A stretch of 29,707 nt of DNA from Ponticaulis sp. (GTDB lineage Bacteria; Pseudomonadota; Alphaproteobacteria; Caulobacterales; Hyphomonadaceae), in assembly GCA_002699325.1 (NCBI GenBank), contig PABS01000092.1:8866-38572 (forward strand), in the 5' to 3' direction. The notes below the pieces were generated by a model that was not told the origin of the DNA, ran no database searches, and saw only the letters and a program-made list of their open reading frames with translations. Position 1 is the stretch's first letter. Every line of letters begins with the position of its first letter. The position numbers and the translations under genes were made by a program. Of this stretch, positions 1 through 6,931 are shown one piece after another.

Positions 1-2
1 TA

Positions 3-1106
3 CGTGTGCCTCCGGGCGCGCAGATTGTGGATGCCTCTGGAAAGTGGATCACGCCGGGCATCATCGCGCCATTTACCCGAATGGGTCTTGTGGAAGTGCC
101 TGCCGAAGATTCGACCAATGATACGAGCGCGTCTGGCTCTCGTTTCTCGGTGGCCCTTGATGCGTCACGCGCGTTCAATCCGGCGGCGACACCGATCGAC
201 ATCACCCGCATTGAGGGTGTGACGCGCATCGTCATCGCGCCAAGTGTTTCGTCGAGCTTGTTTGCCGGGCAGGGCTTCGTAGCTGACACGTCTGGCGAAC
301 TTCGCGGCTCCATGACGAAACGCCGTGCTTTCCAGTATATCGAGCTGGGCGAAAGCGGCGCGGGTCGGTCTGGCGGATCGCGCGAGGCGGCCTGGCGCTA
401 TCTGAATGGCGCTTTGCTGGACGCACGCACCTATCCGGCGCGTTATGTCACCCATGACAATGGCGACAGCCTGAGCCGGGCAGATGCTGAAGCGCTGATC
501 CCTGTTACCCGCGGGGAAATGCCGCTTCTGATCCGGGCGAATCGGGCCTCAGACCTTTTGGCGATCGTCGATTTTCAGGCTCAAAATGCGAATCTGGACA
601 TTACGATTGTCGGTGCCACCGAAGGCTGGATGGTGGCAGACGAACTGGCGGCTGCTGAAATCCCCGTGATCATTGACCCGTTCGACAATCTGCCATCCTC
701 TTTTGAGTCACTGGCGGCCACCATGCACAATGCCGAACGCCTGATTGAGGCCGGTGTGCTGACGGCTTTCACGCACTTCGAGGATGATGGCCATCAGGCG
801 AGGCTTGTTCTTCAGAGTGCGGGCAATGCCGTGGCCAATGGTGTGTCACATGATGACGCGCTGGCGGCCATTACCTCCGCTCCCGCCATGATCTTCGGTC
901 TTGAAGATCTGGGATCACTGGAGCGTGGCAAGACGGCGGATCTGGTCGTCTGGGATGGTGATCCGCTTGAAGTGATGACCAATGCAGAGGCCGTCTACAT
1001 TGCTGGCGAGGCGCAATCGCTCGTCAGTCGTCAGACCGAGCTCCGTGATCGTTATCTCTCATTGGATGAGAGTGAGCGCCCACGGGCTTATTCGCGCGGC
1101 GACTAA
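3..1106 (+). CDS. Amidohydrolase-family protein, 5' end outside the window
   Basis: The reading frame is open to the left edge, so this is the C-terminal part (about 367 residues) of a longer protein; a GTG at 6 is probably internal. The visible start, GAQIVDASGKWITPG, is the end of the N-terminal beta-sandwich of imidazolonepropionase-like amidohydrolases. The C-terminus has the family's closing pattern: an ANGVSHDDALAAITSAPA helix, then GSLERGKTADLVVWDGDPLE. Family members hydrolyse C-N bonds in cyclic amides or peptides and are often exported. The usual metal-binding HxH after the PG turn (PGxIDxHxH) is replaced by APFTRMG, so this may be a non-canonical or non-catalytic member, as occurs in paired amidohydrolases. 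Its stop overlaps the end of the convergent thioesterase gene by 4 bases. The family is well supported; the substrate is unknown. Confidence 0.8.
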   Translation, partial: RVPPGAQIVDASGKWITPGIIAPFTRMGLVEVPAEDSTNDTSASGSRFSVALDASRAFNPAATPIDITRIEGVTRIVIAPSVSSSLFAGQGFVADTSGELRGSMTKRRAFQYIELGESGAGRSGGSREAAWRYLNGALLDARTYPARYVTHDNGDSLSRADAEALIPVTRGEMPLLIRANRASDLLAIVDFQAQNANLDITIVGATEGWMVADELAAAEIPVIIDPFDNLPSSFESLAATMHNAERLIEAGVLTAFTHFEDDGHQARLVLQSAGNAVANGVSHDDALAAITSAPAMIFGLEDLGSLERGKTADLVVWDGDPLEVMTNAEAVYIAGEAQSLVSRQTELRDRYLSLDESERPRAYSRGD

Positions 1107-1534
1107 CGCTTCGATACTCTTTTGATCGTGCCTGAGAAATTCAGGCACGGTTTGCCATTGGCTGTGACCATTCCGCGGACAAAGATGACCGATCGTCCGC
1201 TCCGCAGGACTTCGCCTCTGACTTCCATCAGATCGCCAACAATGGCAGCGCTCAGAAATTCGGAATTCATGGAGAGCGTGACGCCGCTGAAGTCTCCCTC
1301 GAGCGCGTCTTCAGCGATAGTGAACAGGCCAAAGTCAGCAAAAGACATCATGCAACCACCGTGCATATTGCCATGGCCGTTCATATGACGGGGTTCAGCA
1401 CGAAATGCGCCGACCAACTCGTCGGAGTCGTCGCGGTGATAATAAAAGGGGCCGACCGTTTCTGACTCGTATTTGTCGCCGACCCAGTATGTCCAACCTT
1501 TGAATTCGCCTTCGGTCTGAACCAGAGTTGTCAT
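1103..1534 (-). CDS. PaaI-type hotdog-fold thioesterase
   Basis: This 143-residue protein has the length and pattern of a single hotdog domain of the PaaI/YdiI thioesterase group, which hydrolyses acyl-CoA thioesters in the cytoplasm. The signature is at residues 57-67 (MHGGCMMSFAD): the HGG turn at 58-60 leads into the central helix with D67 at the usual catalytic acid position. The beta strands that follow (VTLSMNSEFL, GDLMEVRGEVLRSGRSVIFVRG) match the sheet that wraps the helix. The ATG at 1532-1534 has a purine-rich GGAAGGG about ten bases upstream. The gene lies 57 bases downstream of the GIN-domain lipoprotein on the same strand and could be co-transcribed with it. The acyl-CoA substrate cannot be read from the sequence; the nearby acyl-CoA dehydrogenase makes fatty-acid metabolism plausible. 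Confidence 0.87.
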   Translation of the reverse strand: MTTLVQTEGEFKGWTYWVGDKYESETVGPFYYHRDDSDELVGAFRAEPRHMNGHGNMHGGCMMSFADFGLFTIAEDALEGDFSGVTLSMNSEFLSAAIVGDLMEVRGEVLRSGRSVIFVRGMVTANGKPCLNFSGTIKRVSKR

Positions 1535-1591
1535 CAGCAGCTGCCCTTCCTTGATTGAAGGACAGTCTTTAGGAAGGCGATCGCGCTGTGT

Positions 1592-2182
1592 CTATGATCC
1601 CTTGATGGGATAGACCCCGCCACCGCCCAGAATGGACTTATGAATTTCAGGCGTGCCGCGATAATTGATCTGGCCACCACCCATGATCGAGACGTTGAGT
1701 TCGTCTGCGGCATGAACGTCGACCTCTCCGCCGCCCATGATCGAGACATTGACTTCATCGGCGCGCACATCGGAGGCATCAATGTCCCCGCCGCCATGGA
1801 TGGCGATATTCAGTTCGCGCACATCCGGAAAGTCGCCTTCAACATCAATCTCGCCGCCGCCCTTCAGTGAGATGTTTTCCAGCTCCGGTAGTGTGATGAG
1901 TGCCGAGCGACGCCCCCGGCCAGTACATGGATTATCGCATTTCAGGACCAGATTACCCTTTTCAATACCGATCTTCCAATCATGCCGGTCACCCGTGTCT
2001 GTGAATGTGAACTCTGCGCCGTGTTCAATCTCGATATCGCCGCCGCCGCGTAATTCGATGCCGGAAAAGTCGTTCAGGGTGACTTTCTCGCTACCGGCAG
2101 GCATGAGTGTGTCAGGCGAGGCATGGATAACGACGCAGGCAGAGAGTGCAAAGGCAGACAGACCAACAAAGAGCAGTTTCAT
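1592..2182 (-). CDS. GIN-domain (DUF2807) lipoprotein with GGG repeats
   Basis: A 196-residue exported protein. The N-terminus is a short hydrophobic signal peptide ending in the lipobox LSAC, which makes C16 the probable lipidated cysteine. The rest is a repetitive beta-rich domain of the putative auto-transporter adhesin head GIN type. GGG followed by an acidic or polar strand recurs at residues 46-48, 108-110, 130-132, 150-152, 168-170 and 186-189. The last five sit 18 to 22 residues apart, as expected for rungs of a beta-helix. Two cysteines (C82, C86) could form a disulfide. The start has a GAGGAAC ribosome site. The gene is divergent from the acyl-CoA dehydrogenase and lies upstream of the thioesterase. 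The family is widespread and its function is not established; it probably faces the periplasm or outer membrane. Confidence 0.82.
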   Translation of the reverse strand: MKLLFVGLSAFALSACVVIHASPDTLMPAGSEKVTLNDFSGIELRGGGDIEIEHGAEFTFTDTGDRHDWKIGIEKGNLVLKCDNPCTGRGRRSALITLPELENISLKGGGEIDVEGDFPDVRELNIAIHGGGDIDASDVRADEVNVSIMGGGEVDVHAADELNVSIMGGGQINYRGTPEIHKSILGGGGVYPIKGS

Positions 2183-2208
2183 GATAGTTCCTCAAAGTTA
2201 TTGAAAAA

Positions 2209-2225
2209 CGATATATCATTTATCG
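2209..2225. promoter_or_regulatory. Inverted repeat CGATA/TATCG in the divergent gap
   Basis: In the 194-base gap between the divergent lipoprotein and acyl-CoA dehydrogenase genes, CGATA (2209-2213) and TATCG (2221-2225) face each other around an AT-rich centre. Each arm adjoins a run of five A residues on the same strand (2204-2208 and 2226-2230), and a related ATATATCGA occurs at 2252-2260. This could be a repressor operator covering both promoters. The call is inference from symmetry only; the regulator is unknown. Confidence 0.3.
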
Positions 2226-2294
2226 AAAAACAGCAATACCAACTATGGGAAATATATCGAGCCGCTTTATCCGTCTTGACCAGACCATAAGTCG

Positions 2295-2310
2295 CGATAG
2301 GCAACTATCG
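2295..2310. promoter_or_regulatory. Perfect hairpin CGATAG-GCAA-CTATCG in the acyl-CoA dehydrogenase leader
   Basis: Six perfectly paired bases (2295-2300 with 2305-2310) enclose a GCAA tetraloop of the GNRA class, 67 bases before the acyl-CoA dehydrogenase start. The arms contain the same CGATA/TATCG words as the repeat at 2209-2225. That fits either a second operator site or a small RNA hairpin in the 5' leader. A TTGACC lies just upstream at 2276-2281, but I see no convincing matching -10. Confidence 0.3.
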
Positions 2311-2376
2311 ACGAAGCGGGGGTAGCGGACTAGGTTCTCCCGAAAGGACATACAAGAAATCTGCAGAGGAAACGAA

Positions 2377-3537
2377 ATGGCTTATGATCAGGAAACTCGG
2401 GACGCTCTGATCGAGATGGTTCGGCGTTTTGTCGATGAGCAGTGCAAACCCATCGAAGCGCAAGTCGCTGAAGAGGACGAAGTTCCTCAGTCAGTTGTCG
2501 ATCAGATGAAAGAACTTGGCCTTTTCGGGATTTCGATTCCTGAGGAGTTCGGCGGGCTTGGCCTAAATATGGAAGAAGAAGTGCTGGTCGCCCTCGAGCT
2601 GGGCCAGACCTCTCCCGCATTCCGCTCCGTTGCAGGTACGAATATCGGTATTGGCAGCCAGGGCCTTGTCATGTGGGGCACTGATGAACAGAAGTCCGAA
2701 TGGCTGCCGAAGATCGCCAGCGGCGAGATCATCACAAGCTTCTGCCTGACTGAGCCTGAGGCCGGTTCAGATGCGGGCAGCGTGAAGACGCGCGCTGTTC
2801 GCGATGGCGACCATTACGTGCTGAACGGCACCAAGCGCTATATCACGAATGCCAACAAGGCTGATCTTCTCACCGTGATGGCGCGCACAGATCCAGACAC
2901 GCCAGGTGGCAAAGGACTTTCGGCATTCATCGTCGAAACCACGACGCCAGGCGTGACGATCGGCAAGCCGGAAAAGAAAATGGGTCAGCAGGGCGCACAC
3001 GTGTGTGACGTTGTTTTCGAAGATGCCCGCGTTCCTGTGGCCAACATGCTCGGCAAAGAAGGAGACGGCTTTAAAGTCGCTATGTCTGTTCTGGATCGCG
3101 GTCGTCTGCATATTTCGGCTGTGTGTACTGGCGTCGCAGAGCGCCTCATCCACGAAATGACCCATTATGCCGTGGATCGTAAACAGTTCGGTCAGCCAAT
3201 TGCGAATCACCAGCTGGTTCAGGCCATGATGGCAGACAGCTATGCGGAAGCCTATGCGGCGCGATGCATGGTGATTGATGCAGCTCAAAAGCGGGATCGG
3301 GGCGAGAATGTCACTTTGCTCGCGGCCAGCTGTAAGCTGTTTGCGTCTGAGATGGTTGGCCGTGTCGCAGATAAGGCCGTGCAGGTCTTCGGTGGCGCGG
3401 GCTATATTGCTGATTATGGCATTGAACGTTTCTATCGTGATGTTCGTATTTTCCGCCTCTATGAAGGCACGACACAGATCCAGCAGATTGTGATTGGTCG
3501 CGGCCTGGCCAAGCTGGCAAAAGACGGGCTGATCTAG
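2377..3537 (+). CDS. Acyl-CoA dehydrogenase
   Basis: At 386 residues this is the standard length for the short/medium-chain acyl-CoA dehydrogenase family, which introduces the alpha-beta double bond in acyl-CoAs using FAD and passes electrons to ETF. The three-part fold is visible: an N-terminal helical domain, a beta domain with FCLTEPEAGSDAGS and KRYITNA around residues 123-160, and a C-terminal helical domain with RKQFGQPIANHQLVQ and QVFGGAGY. The catalytic glutamate is expected at E363 in YEGTTQIQ. The ATG is preceded by AGAGGA at 2365-2370. Nearby genes give no branched-chain or beta-oxidation operon, so the exact chain specificity is open; the pattern resembles butyryl- or isovaleryl-type enzymes. 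Confidence 0.92.
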   Translation: MAYDQETRDALIEMVRRFVDEQCKPIEAQVAEEDEVPQSVVDQMKELGLFGISIPEEFGGLGLNMEEEVLVALELGQTSPAFRSVAGTNIGIGSQGLVMWGTDEQKSEWLPKIASGEIITSFCLTEPEAGSDAGSVKTRAVRDGDHYVLNGTKRYITNANKADLLTVMARTDPDTPGGKGLSAFIVETTTPGVTIGKPEKKMGQQGAHVCDVVFEDARVPVANMLGKEGDGFKVAMSVLDRGRLHISAVCTGVAERLIHEMTHYAVDRKQFGQPIANHQLVQAMMADSYAEAYAARCMVIDAAQKRDRGENVTLLAASCKLFASEMVGRVADKAVQVFGGAGYIADYGIERFYRDVRIFRLYEGTTQIQQIVIGRGLAKLAKDGLI

Positions 3538-3554
3538 ACTAGAGATCGTGAGGC

Positions 3555-3574
3555 AGGGGAGCAAAAGCTCCCCT
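3555..3574. terminator. Stem-loop between convergent genes
   Basis: A perfect 8-base stem (AGGGGAGC at 3555-3562, GCTCCCCT at 3567-3574) with an AAAA loop lies between the acyl-CoA dehydrogenase stop and the stop of the convergent small membrane protein. Neither strand has a proper U-run after it. It may be a bidirectional transcription end or an mRNA-stabilising hairpin rather than a classic intrinsic terminator. Confidence 0.45.
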
Positions 3575-3576
3575 GA

Positions 3577-3849
3577 TCACAAATTTGCGCCGCGCCCCAG
3601 AGATCCGAGAATGACGATCAGGACAAAGGCAGTCAGAAGAGCCACATAGACGATCATCGTGAAGTCGAAGGTTCGGCCGGTTTTTCCGCCTGTAACCTCT
3701 CCCGATGCTTTCGTCGCAAGTGAGTAATGGGTTTTCAGACCGTATGAGCCATTGCTGCTGCTTTTTGCGTTGATACGCTTCATGATGCGGCCACGCCGGG
3801 CACGCATCCGGTTGAACATACGGATCGTTTTTTCGTCGTTTTGCTTCAT
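3577..3849 (-). CDS. Small single-pass membrane protein, unknown function
   Basis: This encodes 90 residues. The first 30 are strongly basic (MKQNDEKTIRMFNRMRARRG, then more R and K), followed by a Ser/Gly/Thr-rich stretch. One hydrophobic segment runs from about residue 64 to 83 (FDFTMIVYVALLTAFVLIVI), with a short polar C-terminus. A likely topology is a cytoplasmic basic N-terminus and a C-terminal membrane anchor. A GAAGG ribosome site sits about seven bases before the ATG. The frame fills the space between its neighbours without overlap, which supports a real gene. I do not recognise the family. The basic tail could bind nucleic acid or acidic lipid, but that is conjecture. Confidence 0.6.
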   Translation of the reverse strand: MKQNDEKTIRMFNRMRARRGRIMKRINAKSSSNGSYGLKTHYSLATKASGEVTGGKTGRTFDFTMIVYVALLTAFVLIVILGSLGRGANL

Positions 3850-3976
3850 GGCAAACCTTCAGGTTAGCCACCTTACCCCGAGCATTACGTATCTGTAATG
3901 TGGTGAGCCGAGCGTGCTGTTGCAAGTCAGTTCGGACGGGTGTCATCTCCAGTTCGCGCAGAAAGAGGGCGTCTGG

Positions 3977-4618
3977 ATGAAACTGTTCAGCTATTACTAC
4001 TCATCGGCAGCGTTCCGCATCCGCATCGCGCTGAACCTCAAGGGTATCGAGCCCGAATATGTGCCCGTGAATATCAGTCCGCAGGTGCAGGGCCAGTTCG
4101 CGCCCGAATATCTGGCTTTGAACCCTGAAGGTCGCGTACCGGCCATTGCAACAGATCAGGGCGTGCTCGGTCAGAGCATGGCAATCCTGGAATGGCTGGA
4201 AGCCACTCATCCTGAGCCGCCACTTTTGCCGTCAGACCCCTGGCAGGCGGCTAAGTGTCGTGCTTTCGCCAATACGGTTGCCTGTGACATCCACCCGCTG
4301 AACAACCAAGCCGTGCTTCGCAAGCTAGTCGAGGACTTCGGTGCGAGCGAAGAGCAAAAACGCAGCTGGTATCATCATTGGATTGGGCGGGGGTTTGCCG
4401 CGCTTGAACGTCAGGCGTCAGAGCGGACGACGCCCTACCTCTTCTCAGAGGCCCCGACATTCGCCGAAATCTGCCTGATCCCGCAGATCAGAAATGCCCG
4501 GCGCTTTGAAATGGATTTATCGGAATTTCCGGTACTCACCGGGATAGAGGCCAAATGCTATGAACTGGCAGCATTTGAAGCCGCCCGGCCGGAAAACCAG
4601 CCGGACGCGCCGGAATAA
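3977..4618 (+). CDS. maiA: Maleylacetoacetate isomerase / zeta-class glutathione S-transferase
   Basis: From the ATG at 3977 the protein has 213 residues, the normal size for this family. I prefer this start to a GTG 63 bases upstream because the family begins with the KLFSYY-type strand and GAGGG precedes this ATG. The enzyme isomerises maleylacetoacetate to fumarylacetoacetate with glutathione, in tyrosine breakdown. The N-terminal thioredoxin fold shows the zeta motif SSAAFRIRIALNLKGI, the cis-proline region GRVPAI and the QSMAILEWLE glutathione-contact strand; the C-terminal helical domain carries DIHPLNNQAVL. The classic SSC motif is SSA here, so the usual cysteine is missing while both serines remain. 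No other tyrosine-pathway gene is nearby, so a general GST role is possible. Confidence 0.85.
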   Translation: MKLFSYYYSSAAFRIRIALNLKGIEPEYVPVNISPQVQGQFAPEYLALNPEGRVPAIATDQGVLGQSMAILEWLEATHPEPPLLPSDPWQAAKCRAFANTVACDIHPLNNQAVLRKLVEDFGASEEQKRSWYHHWIGRGFAALERQASERTTPYLFSEAPTFAEICLIPQIRNARRFEMDLSEFPVLTGIEAKCYELAAFEAARPENQPDAPE

Positions 4619-4624
4619 AATGGT

Positions 4625-4954
4625 TCAGTTTCGAAGTTCAGGGCGGATAGTAAAAGCCGATCCGTTCTGACCTGCGAAAATTTCACTGATCTGGGGATGC
4701 TCCACAGGGCCACCCTCGGCGTCATCCAGCAGGTTCTGCTCAGATACATAAGCCACATAATGGCTCTGATCATTCTCCGCGAGGAGGTGATAGTATGGCT
4801 GATCCTTGCTCGGACGCACATGTTCGGGAATGGATTCCCACCATTCCTCGGAGTTGGAAAATTCAGGGTCGACGTCAAAGATCACGCCTCTGAAGGGATA
4901 GAGGCGGTGTTTGACGACCTGACCGATCTGAAATTTCGCTATGCGATCATTCAT
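4625..4954 (-). CDS. hspQ: Heat shock protein HspQ (hemimethylated-DNA-binding YccV family)
   Basis: This 109-residue protein fits the HspQ/YccV family along its length: KFQIGQVVKHRLYPFRGVIFDVDPEF at residues 6-31, then the conserved aromatic stretch EEWW, the PSKDQPYYHLL block and YVSEQNLL. In enterobacteria HspQ is a small heat-induced protein reported to bind hemimethylated DNA and to act as a Lon specificity factor. The tail (PELRN) is slightly longer than some homologues. The ATG at 4952-4954 has GAGG about ten bases upstream and a plausible promoter just before it (4983-5012). The gene converges on the GST gene with only six bases between the stops. Family confidence is high; the function is transferred from the family. 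Confidence 0.92.
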   Translation of the reverse strand: MNDRIAKFQIGQVVKHRLYPFRGVIFDVDPEFSNSEEWWESIPEHVRPSKDQPYYHLLAENDQSHYVAYVSEQNLLDDAEGGPVEHPQISEIFAGQNGSAFTIRPELRN

Positions 4955-4982
4955 GGTTCGTACCTCGCTACTTTACGCTTGT

Positions 4983-5012
4983 ATAATATGTAGAGGCCAT
5001 AAAGCCCCACAA
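4983..5012 (-). promoter_or_regulatory. Candidate hspQ promoter
   Basis: Read on the minus strand, TTGTGG (5007-5012) and TATTAT (4983-4988) are separated by 18 bases, and the hspQ ATG begins about 28 bases further on. A CTTG followed 16 bases later by CCTCTA overlaps this pair and loosely resembles an alphaproteobacterial RpoH promoter, which would suit a heat-shock gene. The position is good, but both elements are imperfect. Confidence 0.4.
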
Positions 5013-5085
5013 CAAGAACTGAGCGCTTTTGAAACCATAAGAGCTCTGCTATCGTGCGTATAACTTCATCATTCAGAGCGAAACC

Positions 5086-6234
5086 ATGCTCAGCTCCAAA
5101 GCGTCTCAGAAAAAGGGACGTCGGCGGACGAAATCGAAAAAGGCCGAGCAACGCCCCGTCTATGCGGCGATTGATCTTGGTACGAACAATTGTCGGCTTC
5201 TGGTCGCAGAAGCGCGGGGAAAGAGATTTCGAGTCGTCGACTCTTATTCACAGATTGTGCGACTGGGCGAAGGCCTGGGCGCATCAGGAAAGCTGTCTGA
5301 TGCATCGATTGACCGGACAATAGCCGCCCTCAAAATCATCCGTGACAAGCTGAAAAATCATAATGTGAAACGACTGAAATGCGTGGCCACACAGGCCTGC
5401 CGCGCAGCGGATAACGGTCGGGAATTCATTGCGCGCGTTCAGTCAGAGACGGGGCTGTCCTTCAAGGTGATTTCACCCAAGGAGGAAGCGCGGCTTGCCG
5501 TTGTCGGTGCGCTCGACCTGATGAACGACGAGAAGGAATATGCACTCGTCGTCGATATTGGCGGCGGATCGACGGAACTGTGCTGGGTCGATGTCAAAAA
5601 GGTCAGGGGGCGTGGACTGAAGTCCTGCCTCGACAAGACACCCATGCTGGCCTGGGCGAGCTTCCCGATTGGCGTTGTTACAATCTCCGAGCAGTTTCCG
5701 GAGCGCGCCGACGAGAGCTGGTATCCCGAAATGCTGGCCTTCGCGCGTGACAAGCTGACAAGTTTCGAGCGCGGCCTCGATTTCAGTGAAGATTTCAAAC
5801 AGAACAGAGGCCATCTGATTGGTACGAGCGGGACCGTTACATCGCTCTGTGCTGTCCATCTCGATCTCGACAAATACGTTCGCAGCATGGTGGATGGCAG
5901 CTGGCTGGCACGTGAGGACGCCATGGCAGCGCGGGCCCGATTATCCGGCCTCACCAAAGAAGAGCGTGCAAGTATTGGTTGTATTGGCGACGGACGCTCC
6001 GATCTTGTACTTGCAGGTTGTGCGATTCTCGAAGCGATCTGGGAAATCTGGCCCTGTGACCAGATGCGCGTGGCAGATCGTGGACTGCGCGAAGGCCTGC
6101 TCATGTCACTGATACACGGCAGGCCCGCTCGCAAACGCAAACGCAAGGCGGGCGCAAAGTCAGAGGATAAAAAGGCTGGCGATACGGCGGACGCTGAGCT
6201 GAAACAAGGAATGGTGCCTGAACATGGCGGATGA
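5086..6234 (+). CDS. Ppx/GppA-family phosphatase
   Basis: This 382-residue protein belongs to the exopolyphosphatase / pppGpp phosphohydrolase family, an ASKHA-fold group that cleaves terminal phosphates from polyphosphate or pppGpp. The phosphate-1 motif AIDLGTNNCRLLV starts near residue 28, VVDIGGGSTEL near 157, and the adenosine-type loop GTSGTVTSL near 246. SPKEEARLAV carries the region of the catalytic glutamate. It lacks the long C-terminal HD-like domain of the enterobacterial proteins (about 500 residues). Both ends are unusual: a Lys/Arg-rich N-terminus before the domain and a C-terminal tail rich in Lys/Arg. It overlaps the start of rlmE by 11 bases, which suggests translational coupling. 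The sequence does not separate polyphosphatase from GppA activity. Confidence 0.9.
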   Translation: MLSSKASQKKGRRRTKSKKAEQRPVYAAIDLGTNNCRLLVAEARGKRFRVVDSYSQIVRLGEGLGASGKLSDASIDRTIAALKIIRDKLKNHNVKRLKCVATQACRAADNGREFIARVQSETGLSFKVISPKEEARLAVVGALDLMNDEKEYALVVDIGGGSTELCWVDVKKVRGRGLKSCLDKTPMLAWASFPIGVVTISEQFPERADESWYPEMLAFARDKLTSFERGLDFSEDFKQNRGHLIGTSGTVTSLCAVHLDLDKYVRSMVDGSWLAREDAMAARARLSGLTKEERASIGCIGDGRSDLVLAGCAILEAIWEIWPCDQMRVADRGLREGLLMSLIHGRPARKRKRKAGAKSEDKKAGDTADAELKQGMVPEHGG

Positions 6235-6931
6235 TGGAAAACGCAGATGGACAGGTAAGGGTGTCGGTGCCGGTAAAGGAAGTGCGGGGCGCACTGCAAA
6301 GAAGAAAACACCCGCCTACAACGCCCGAACTGAAAGCTCTAAAAGATGGATTGAGCGGCAATTGTCGGACCCCTATGTCCGACAGGCTCAGTCTGACGGC
6401 TTTCGGTCCCGCGCGGCATATAAACTGATAGAGCTTCAGGACCGCTTCGATATCATCCAGAAAGGCGACTGCGTCGTTGATCTTGGCGCAGCGCCTGGCG
6501 GCTGGGTTCAGGTCGCACAGAAGCTCGGCGCGAAAACCGTGGTGGGAATCGATCTCCTTGATGTCGAACCTATTGTTGGTGCGGTTCTGTTGAAGGGTGA
6601 TGTTGCTGACGACGCCATTATGGATGAGTTGACGAGTCACCTGGGCGGCAAAGCAGATGTCGTCCTGTCTGACATGGCGGCGAACACAACCGGCCATCGC
6701 CAGACAGACCATTTGCGGACGGTGGCACTGGTGGAGCTGGCCATTGCGTTCGCGCTTGAAACGTTAAAGCCTGGCGGGAACTTTTGTTCGAAGGTTTTTC
6801 AGGGTGGGACAAGTCCTGACCTTCTCACCAATCTGAAGAAGAATTTCGAATCGGTGAGTCACGCCAAGCCACCTGCGAGTCGCACACACTCTCCAGAAAT
6901 ATATGTTGTGGCAAAAGGTTTCCGGGGCTGA
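6224..6931 (+). CDS. rlmE: 23S rRNA (uridine-2'-O)-methyltransferase RlmE/FtsJ
   Basis: This 235-residue SAM-dependent enzyme is expected to methylate the 2'-O of U2552 in the A loop of 23S rRNA. The K-D-K-E catalytic tetrad can be placed at K67 (RAAYKL), D150 (VLSDMAANTTG), K190 (GGNFCSKVFQGG) and E225 (SPEIYVVAKGF). The SAM motif DLGAAPGGWVQVA spans residues 86-98. D-to-K and K-to-E spacings (40 and 35) match those I recall for E. coli RrmJ. An extra N-terminal segment of about 30 residues rich in K, R and G could aid rRNA binding. The ATG lies inside the end of the ppx/gppA frame, with AAGGA about 14 bases upstream, so it probably depends on coupling. Confidence 0.95.
   Translation: MADDGKRRWTGKGVGAGKGSAGRTAKKKTPAYNARTESSKRWIERQLSDPYVRQAQSDGFRSRAAYKLIELQDRFDIIQKGDCVVDLGAAPGGWVQVAQKLGAKTVVGIDLLDVEPIVGAVLLKGDVADDAIMDELTSHLGGKADVVLSDMAANTTGHRQTDHLRTVALVELAIAFALETLKPGGNFCSKVFQGGTSPDLLTNLKKNFESVSHAKPPASRTHSPEIYVVAKGFRG

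Noticed and set aside
2767..3564. 265-residue minus-strand frame
   Set aside because: Lies wholly opposite the acyl-CoA dehydrogenase, with rare-residue composition typical of a shadow frame.
5439..6311. 290-residue minus-strand frame
   Set aside because: Opposite the ppx/gppA and rlmE genes, both of which have clear catalytic motifs.
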